Assembly: GCA_028284675.1 (NCBI GenBank)
Contig: JANQRI010000021.1
Span: 1 to 64,000 of the forward strand
Direction of reading: 5' to 3'
Origin: Gammaproteobacteria bacterium
GTDB taxonomy: Bacteria; Pseudomonadota; Gammaproteobacteria; HTCC5015
Length of the DNA: 64,000 bases
The notes under the pieces were generated by a model. That model searched no databases. It saw nothing but the letters and a program-made list of their open reading frames with translations, and was not told the origin of the DNA. Numbering within the stretch: position 1 is the first letter of the stretch; each line of letters begins with the position of its first letter. The position numbers and the translations under genes are program-made. Below, one piece after another: positions 63,787 to 64,000 of the stretch.

Positions 63787-64000
63787 ATGATCGAAACATA
63801 TGCCCGATGGATAATCAAATGGAGATTTTTTATTATCGCCCTGACTATTCTAATGGTTTGCGGGCTTGGGAGCGGCGGACAATTTTTATCATTCAAAAAT
63901 GATTACCGTGTCTTTTTTAGTGAAGATAACCCGGAACTGAGGGCATTTGAAAATCTTCAGGACACCTATACAAAAAACGACAACCTTTTGTATATGCTGG
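63787..64000 (+). CDS. RND/MMPL-family exporter, N-terminal part (3' end outside window)
   Basis: Only 71 residues are visible before the window ends. They show a start typical of MMPL-type exporters: short amphipathic ARWIIKWRFFIIALTILMVC membrane segment, then the periplasmic LSFKNDYRVFFSEDNPELRA and an EDN..L region. Members export lipids or hydrophobic compounds using the proton gradient; the substrate is unknown. The TetR regulator gene is directly upstream. Confidence 0.8.
   Translation, partial: MIETYARWIIKWRFFIIALTILMVCGLGSGGQFLSFKNDYRVFFSEDNPELRAFENLQDTYTKNDNLLYML

Overview
The window reads as a chromosome segment of a gammaproteobacterium. The evidence is the surE-pcm-yqaA-nlpD-rpoS block, a glrK-qseG-glrR two-component operon, the ptsP EI-Ntr gene, the metG/rnfB/nth neighbourhood, amgK-murU peptidoglycan salvage and an hvf-type RiPP locus. 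Genes are dense, with many 4-nt ATGA overlaps. I cannot place the organism below class level. I saw no rRNA, tRNA, CRISPR array or intact insertion sequence with a classical transposase.

Layout. 1-2200: AT-rich tail of an RHS polymorphic-toxin locus, with the C-terminus of a large RHS protein, a small membrane protein in the immunity position, a displaced second RHS C-terminal cassette with its own small partner gene, and gene debris. 2222-21277: mostly housekeeping, namely tyrS, an M23 envelope peptidase, anmK, erpA, a bactofilin, argC, hemJ, ptsP, a HAD phosphatase, a DUF1631 protein, dcd, apbC and glrK-qseG-glrR. 21278-21730: a small EF-hand secreted protein gene preceded by a sigma-54 promoter and a dyad matching the GlrR operator, so the regulator next door probably controls it. 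21979-25365: metG, a stand-alone RnfB-like ferredoxin and nth. 25530-31050: an HvfABCX-type locus for a cysteine-modified, metal-binding RiPP, with seven EGKCG motifs in the precursor. An FMN-dependent glutamate-synthase-like enzyme and a CPA1 antiporter are interleaved. 31068-35077: AmmeMemoRadiSam proteins A and B, a cyclotransferase, an exonuclease, mazG and a YfaZ-like porin.

35227-39417 is an amgK-murU operon ending in an 838-residue fusion of a glutamate-cysteine-ligase-like domain and an M14 (AstE/aspartoacylase-like) domain. 39428-49435 is the accessory region. It holds a small membrane protein, a 142-bp MITE-like element, an unknown gene, a DUF4157 protein carrying a second HExxH metallopeptidase site, a 2025-residue protein with an embedded HAD phosphatase domain, and a RAYT transposase gene bordered by palindromes. 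49470-64000 returns to core functions: a FemAB-like protein, aat, hom-thrC with a new 59-residue membrane ORF, alaC, the rpoS block, smrA, a TPR/beta-barrel protein, truD, and a TetR regulator followed by the start of an RND/MMPL exporter cut by the window edge.

How the parts connect. AnmK, AmgK and MurU belong to one MurNAc recycling route and sit about 30 kb apart. GlrK-QseG-GlrR probably senses envelope state and drives the EF-hand gene through sigma-54. HvfA is inferred to be exported after its cysteines are modified by HvfB/HvfC. The accessory parts most worth follow-up are the Hvf locus with its extra enzymes, the DUF4157/giant-protein island and the GlrR/sigma-54 target.
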